In this document: one piece after another, positions 58,219 through 64,000 of the stretch | How positions within the stretch are numbered: the first letter of the stretch is position 1 | Layout: every line of letters starts with the position of its first letter | Assembly: GCF_029867415.1 (NCBI RefSeq) | Contig: NW_026705390.1 | Span: forward strand, 124,001 to 188,000 | Reading direction: 5' to 3' | Length of the DNA: 64,000 bases | Source of the DNA: Vicia villosa | Taxonomy: Eukaryota > Streptophyta > Magnoliopsida > Fabales > Fabaceae | The notes under the pieces: model-generated | Seen by the model: only the letters and a program-made list of their open reading frames with translations | Told to the model about the DNA's origin: nothing | The model's database searches: none | Translations under genes and position numbers: made by a program

Positions 58219-59122
58219 TAGGGGTGATCAAAACCAAATCAACCCAATAGAAAACCGCAAATCAAACCAAACCAAACCAAACCAAACCGAAACCGCAAAA
58301 AACCGCATTTGGTTTGGATTAGTTTGGGTCAGTTTTTACAAAACCGCACGGTTAGGTTCGGTTTGCGGTTTGTATTTTGTAAACCGAACCAAACCGAATC
58401 AAACCGCACTATGTTACAACCTAAATTTTACTAACTCACATCCAACCCAAACTTAAACTTATTATTCATTAGCATTATGATTACGAACAATTTTCTCATC
58501 CTTACACATATAATTTCAGTCCCGATCTTCTAAAATCTCTAATAACATTATCGCACTTTCTTTGCCACATACATCTTCCCTCTTCTTCTATAATCTCTAC
58601 TCTCTTATATTCTTTCTTTTTCACCTTCTCATTTTTATGTAAATGTTCCGTATTTCAGTTTCGTTTTTATCGCATATCTTCTTCTCTAATCTCTCAACAC
58701 TTTTTTTCCTTTTCACTTTCACTAATCTTTCGTCTCTTCTATTTTTTTGTTTCGTTATAATAATTTTTATATTGTTTTATGCTATTATTTTATGTTTAAT
58801 ATTCCACTTTTGTCTAATTTAATTTTTACATATTAAATGGAAAATTGTTGTCAAAATATGACGAGTTTTGTTGTTATTTGATAGTGTATGAATGTATAAA
58901 TACAAAATTATGTTATCATCTATATGTGTGCGTATGGCTCAATAAAATATTTGTAAAAAACCAAACCAACCGAACCAAACCAAACCGCATTAGTTTGGTT
59001 TGGTTTGGTTCGGATTTTTTTTAAAAGCCAACCGAACCAAACCAAACCGCACTATTTTTTCTCTTGCGGTTCGGATGATTTTTTTCGTCAAAACCGCCCA
59101 AACCGCACCGCGAGCACCCCTA
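58219..59122. mobile_element. hAT-type element, 904 bp, with AAACC-rich arms
   Basis: Exact 8-bp duplication taccttac (58211-58218 and 59123-59130). Ends are taggggtgatcaaaacc and cgagcaccccta. Both arms are (aaacc)n-like runs (ccaaaccaaaccaaaccg) in inverted arrangement around an AT-rich centre. No transposase frame was seen. Confidence 0.88.
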
Positions 59123-59763
59123 TACCTTACCAACACATTGTCACTTAGGCTATGAAACCTTGTTTGATTATACCAGAAATAGGTAAGGAACATGTCATTG
59201 AAAATGAGTATCTACTTAATATAAATGTAAAGAAGTCATGATGGCAACCCTAGACACATGTCTTCTTGGTAATAATCCTCGCCACATGTCAATTAATAAT
59301 AATTCTAAATAAAACCCTAATTATACAAACTCTATATATTAAAATAAATAATAATAATAATATAATACTAAACTAAACCATTATTAATAATAATAATAAT
59401 AATAATAATATCTAACTAATAAAAATATTAAAATAATAATAAGTAGATAATTGTCATTTGATAATAATTTTAAATATGAATCCTAATTATACAAACTCTA
59501 TAATAATAAAAAAAAAAAATACTAAACTAAATCATCACTATTAATAATAATAATAATAATAATAATTAATATATAACTAATAAAAATATTAAAATATTAC
59601 TAATAATAATAACAATAATATAATATAATAACTAACTACCACAATTAATAATAATAAAAATAATAATAATAATAATAAAATAATATATTAAACTAACACT
59701 ATTATATCTTATTATTCTAATTCTCTTTTTTTTTATACAAAAACAATTTTTAATTATCAAATA

Positions 59764-59766
59764 ATG

Positions 59767-59816
<50 letters not shown>
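59764..59816. repeat. (AAT)n microsatellite
   Basis: About 17 uninterrupted aat units; the apparent poly-Tyr frame on the minus strand is only its translation. Confidence 0.95.
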
Positions 59817-59818
<2 letters not shown>

Positions 59819-60881
59819 AAATTGTTTTAATTAACACTATTATATTCAACTAACATTATTATATCATATAATCCTAATTCTCTTTTAATTATTTTTTTAA
59901 TTATCCTCTTTTAATTATTCTGTTTAATATTAAGATTATATTTTTTAAATAAACGTTGAATTACTTAGTTTTTCTAAAATATTATTTCCACATATCATTT
60001 TAATTTAATTATATAAAATATAAATATATTAAATTATTATAATAAAACATTTAATTTAATTATAAAACATAAATTTATTAAATTATTATAATAAAGTAGT
60101 TAAAAATTAATAACTAATCAATAATAGTAATAAGAATAATTTCTCAAAAATATAGGATATTAATTTCCACATATCATTCTAATTTAATTATAAAATACAA
60201 ATATATTAATTTATTATAATAAAATAGTTAAAAATTAAAACTATTCAAAAATATAAATATAATTAATTTTTCAAAGTAAAGGATATTAATTTCCACAAAT
60301 CATTTAATTTAATTATAAAATACAAACTTATTATAATTAATTTATGATTTGTTTGTAACATTTTTTAAAATGGCATTTTATAATGTTATATATTTTATGG
60401 TTTAATTTGTTTATTTTTGAAATTCAAAATAGATTCAATTAGATTGAATGATTATATTTTATTAATAACTAATTCTTTATACGTAGCATTTATTACAGAT
60501 AAAATAAATCTTAAAAAATAATTACAATTTAATAAAATGTTATTTTATAGCAAAAATTTATTCAAAAATAAAAATAATAATAATATTTAATTCTTCAAAA
60601 TAAATCATATTAGTTTCCACATATTGTTTTAATTTAATTATAAAATATAAATATATTAAATTATTATAATAAAGTAGTTAAAAAATTTAACTATTCAAAA
60701 GTATAAATATAATTATTTCTTCAAAGTAAAGGATATTATCACAAGTATTCAAAAAAAATATATTATAATTAATATTATTTGTTTCCTAAATATTTTATGT
60801 TTAGATTTATGATATTTTTTGTTACGTTTTTAAAGAAATAATTACACTTTAATAAATTTTTATTTTATAGAAAATATTTAT

Positions 60882-61064
60882 GAGAAAAAGGGATATGCAC
60901 TGACAGTGTAAAATATTTTTACACTGTCAACCAATCACAACCATGTATCCAATTAAAACACAATTTTAATTTAAAAAAATTAATATGACATGGCAAGTGT
61001 AAGGATTTTGATTGGATGTATATGTAAAGTTTGTTTACACTGTCAGTGCACTACCTTTAAACTC
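60882..61064. mobile_element. Mutator-like MITE, 183 bp
   Basis: Exact 9-bp duplication aatatttat (60873-60881 and 61065-61073). Left end gagaaaaagggatatg, then cactgacagtgtaaa; the right end read inward is gagtttaaaggtagtg, then cactgacagtgtaaa. There is no coding capacity. Confidence 0.88.
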
Positions 61065-63670
61065 AATATTTATTCAATAATAATAATTATTAATTCCTTA
61101 AAATAAAGGATATTAATTTCCACATTTTAATTTAATTATAAAATATAAATATATAAAAATGTTATAATGAAATAGTTAAAAATTATAACTATTCAAAAAT
61201 ATAAAGATAATTATTTCTTCAAAGTAAAGGATATTAATTATAAATATTAAAATATAACTAATATTATTTATTTCCTAAATATTTTATGTTTAGATTTATG
61301 ATTTTTTTTGTTATGTTTTTAAATTGAATTTTACAATGTTATATATTTTATGGTTAAATTTTTTTATTTTTAAAATTCAAAATAGATTCAATGATTATAT
61401 TTTATTAATAACTATTTCTCTATACATAATTATTTACTACAAATTTAAAAAAGTCATAAAAATAATTACACTTTATAGAAAATTATAATTCATAATAATT
61501 ATTGTTTTTATTGCAGTTACTAAACATTAAATAATTAATAATTATTATTATATTTCATAATGGTTATATTATATTATACTTAAAATAATTATTAGAATAT
61601 TTCGGTTACTATTATAATAATAATTACTCTTATTGTAGTTACAAAACGTTATAGTTTTTAATGACTGTTTTTAATTACTAAAATTATGGTTACACTTTCT
61701 AATCAGATTTATTATCCTATTAATAGGTAAAATCACATATATAAATACATAATTTGTTGTATGGATTTATCTACCATCAGATTCATATGAAAATAGGTCT
61801 TATTTTTGTATTGATAGTTTTATTATTTTTTCTTAGTTCTCACTTATATTTTAACTCCCTTTTGATTTATGTTGCAGGCTAATGACTCTGATTTGTGTTG
61901 CAGTCCTTGACTCAATTTAATCTATGTATCAATTATTTAAATATTTTATCAATAGTGTTATGTAATAATTTGTTTTGAGAATCAATATAATATTTCGTTA
62001 TTTACTTTTATAATTTTCTCTCTTCTTTTTATTGTTTATTTGAATATAACTATTTTTGCTATGTGAATGAAAAAAAGAGGATAAAGAAAATTCTTATTGT
62101 TTCTACTTTTTCATCCCTCCTACTTAAAAATCTTGAGAAAATTCTCATGTAAGTATAATTTTAACACTAATCTTTGAAAGAAGTGTGTATTTGATTTAAA
62201 TTTATTTATTTAATTATATTAGATTTTCGATAAACAAAAATGAGAGTGTGAAAAGAATTTAGAAATAAAAAATGTCTTATTTATTAATATTTTATTGCGT
62301 TCAAGCCATTTGTGATTCACTTGATATCATAATATGATAAAAATGATTTACATCACAATTACTTATGTTTTTTTTTCTCATGTAAGATTGAAGTTAATTT
62401 GACATAATATTTCTTTTTTATCTTATTATTCACATAAATTTTTTCTCATAAAGTATTTTTTTTTGTATCTCATAACTTTAATTTTGCTTTTCAATTCTAT
62501 TTTATTTAATTTACATTTTAATAAAAAATAAAATTGTAAATAATACAATATATATTGCTGATAATATATAAACATTAAAAACAAAAACAAAAATGCGTTT
62601 ATAATTACTACTCAACAAAAATTTTAAATAAAAAATTCAAAAATAAAAAAAGATAATTCTAAATGAGTTAAATCCAATACATATCAAATTTATTATTTTC
62701 TCATTTAAAGATAATATTTTGAAATGTTTATTCAAAATAAATTTACTATTTTTTATTAATTGATAGAATAATCAACTTTTAAAAAACGATAAAATTGTAA
62801 TTAATTATTATTATAAATATATAACAATCTCTTTTTTATTCCATAACCACCTACCACCTTTTGTTTTTAAAATTTTTCCTATTGTTTTAATTTTTCATTA
62901 AAGGTGCCATAAAATACTATTTTAATACAATGCTTTATTTTTGTTTATCGGTTACTATTTTTTTTAATTGGTTACTATTTTTTTATTTAATTGGTAAAAT
63001 AGTCAGATTTTAAAAACACACAATCACATTTTATTTGGAAGAATTTCTCAGGAACCCTTTTGACCTCCCAAATTTATATTTTTCCTATTTTTAATTTATC
63101 TTTTCAATTTTTATTTGTTTTGTTTTTGTCATATATTTTTATTTTTTCTTTCATTTGTTAATTTAGTGGGTTAGGTCTTGCCCTCCCACAATTGTGATTT
63201 TATTATTTATTTTTTCCGTTAATTTAGATTGAATATATAATTAAAAAAATTTATATATATTATTGATAAGATGTAATTCAGTTTATTATTAATTTAAATT
63301 CGATTGGGGAGCTTACAACTACTAATAAAAATATTGATATGGTGTAAATCAATCTAATGAACAAAAATTGTGACTCCTTAATAAACTCTTAGTATTAAAT
63401 GTGTTTATATTATATTAATTTAAATGTTTTAATTCACATTTTAAGTTGATATATTAATATTAAAGAGAATTATATTACATTGATAATAGTTTGTTTTTTT
63501 CGATATCATGGATTAATAGATAACGTGGGAGATTTAGAAGTATTCTAAATTAAAGATGAGTGGTATAAGAATAAAAATATATATATATTTTTAAATGTCT
63601 AATATCATTATAATAAATTTTTAGTGTTGAATATATATTTATAAATTATAAACTATTAAGTTATTGTTAA

Positions 63671-63895
63671 TTAAATAAATATGTGAAATTGACAACTTAG
63701 CATAGCTTAAAAAAAAAAATTAAAATGCCAAGTCATTGTCCACGTCTGCATCCGTTATGTGAAATTGACGACAGGGATGAATAACAGGGAATTAAGGACG
63801 AAAATTTTTATAGGAACTATTCTTTAAACAAAATTGTTAGAGGGACTAAAACTAAATTTTGATATATTTACATGGATTAAAAAGATATTTAATCC
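63671..63895 (-). repeat. Right arm of the 5.9-kb inverted-repeat pair
   Basis: Inverted counterpart of 57984-58203. The outer flanks ttaaaactt (57975-57983) and ttaaaattg (63896-63904) agree at 7 of 9 positions. Confidence 0.6.
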
Positions 63896-64000
63896 TTAAA
63901 ATTGTGACAAAAATTAAATGTTCACAAACACTCACTCAGTTGATCTATTTGCAGAGTTGATAATTAATGCAAATGATGATTTTGCACTTTTAATACACAG

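Larger units (their letters stand above)
59131..63670. other. Very AT-rich repeat DNA, no gene
   Basis: No reading frame above about 60 codons makes sense. Several TAA/AAT microsatellites occupy 59340-59816. A loosely tandem unit with ggatattaatttccacatat, then tttaattataaaatataaat recurs at about 59985, 60160, 60280, 60600 and 61100. Blocks at 60348-60500 and 61322-61440 are near-duplicates. 61800-63670 shows nothing specific. Confidence 0.6.

Noticed and set aside
59632..59820. Poly-tyrosine frame on the minus strand
   Set aside because: Translation of an AAT microsatellite.

Overview
The window is plant nuclear DNA, almost certainly from a legume (a Trifolieae/Fabeae-type genome is my guess). 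It has spliced genes with GT-AG introns, an AT-rich background, Copia and Gypsy retrotransposons, SINE, Stowaway, Tourist, hAT and Mutator-like elements, and proteins that read like plant family members. No tRNA, rRNA or CRISPR locus was found. I could not determine the species.

Layout. 1-10.6 kb is a graveyard: a decayed Copia element (829-4494) with a SINE in its 3' LTR, a 587-bp Tourist-like foldback element, a 917-bp element with an array of 20-bp palindromes, and a decayed Gypsy element. 12.6-26.2 kb holds a tandem pair of NIP5;1-type aquaporin (boric acid channel) genes. They share upstream DNA, 5' leader start-stop codons and downstream DNA. The first copy is followed by a piece of the last exon of choline kinase; the second is followed by the intact choline kinase gene (26110-28257, minus), so the duplication breakpoint lies inside that exon. 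28.7-45.9 kb is mobile-element territory: a 2-kb palindrome-array element carrying two unexplained reading frames, a GC-rich hAT element, two abutting Tourist-like elements, and a three-layer nest in which a Stowaway MITE holds both a Mutator-like MITE and a nearly intact, recently inserted 5-kb Copia element. 46.4-49.3 kb is a ten-exon mitochondrial S-adenosylmethionine carrier gene. 52.4-56.8 kb (minus) is a fifteen-exon membrane-anchored M14 carboxypeptidase of the SOL1/carboxypeptidase D type. 57-64 kb is very AT-rich repeat DNA with a third palindrome-array element, an AAACC-rich hAT element and a 5.9-kb segment bounded by about 225-bp inverted repeats.

How the parts relate. The four kinds of complete gene do not form one pathway. 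The aquaporins move boric acid or metalloids, choline kinase starts phosphatidylcholine synthesis, the carrier brings SAM into organelles, and the carboxypeptidase trims secreted peptides. The most notable points are: (1) conserved AUGUAA and AUGUAG start-stop codons in both aquaporin leaders, the element type known to mediate boron-dependent translation and mRNA decay in Arabidopsis NIP5;1; (2) a family of three non-autonomous elements with related ends, two with exact 9-bp target duplications, filled with short palindromes; (3) the reconstructable duplication and nested-insertion histories. All exon models were read by eye from splice sites, frame continuity and family knowledge; none was tested by alignment or transcripts.
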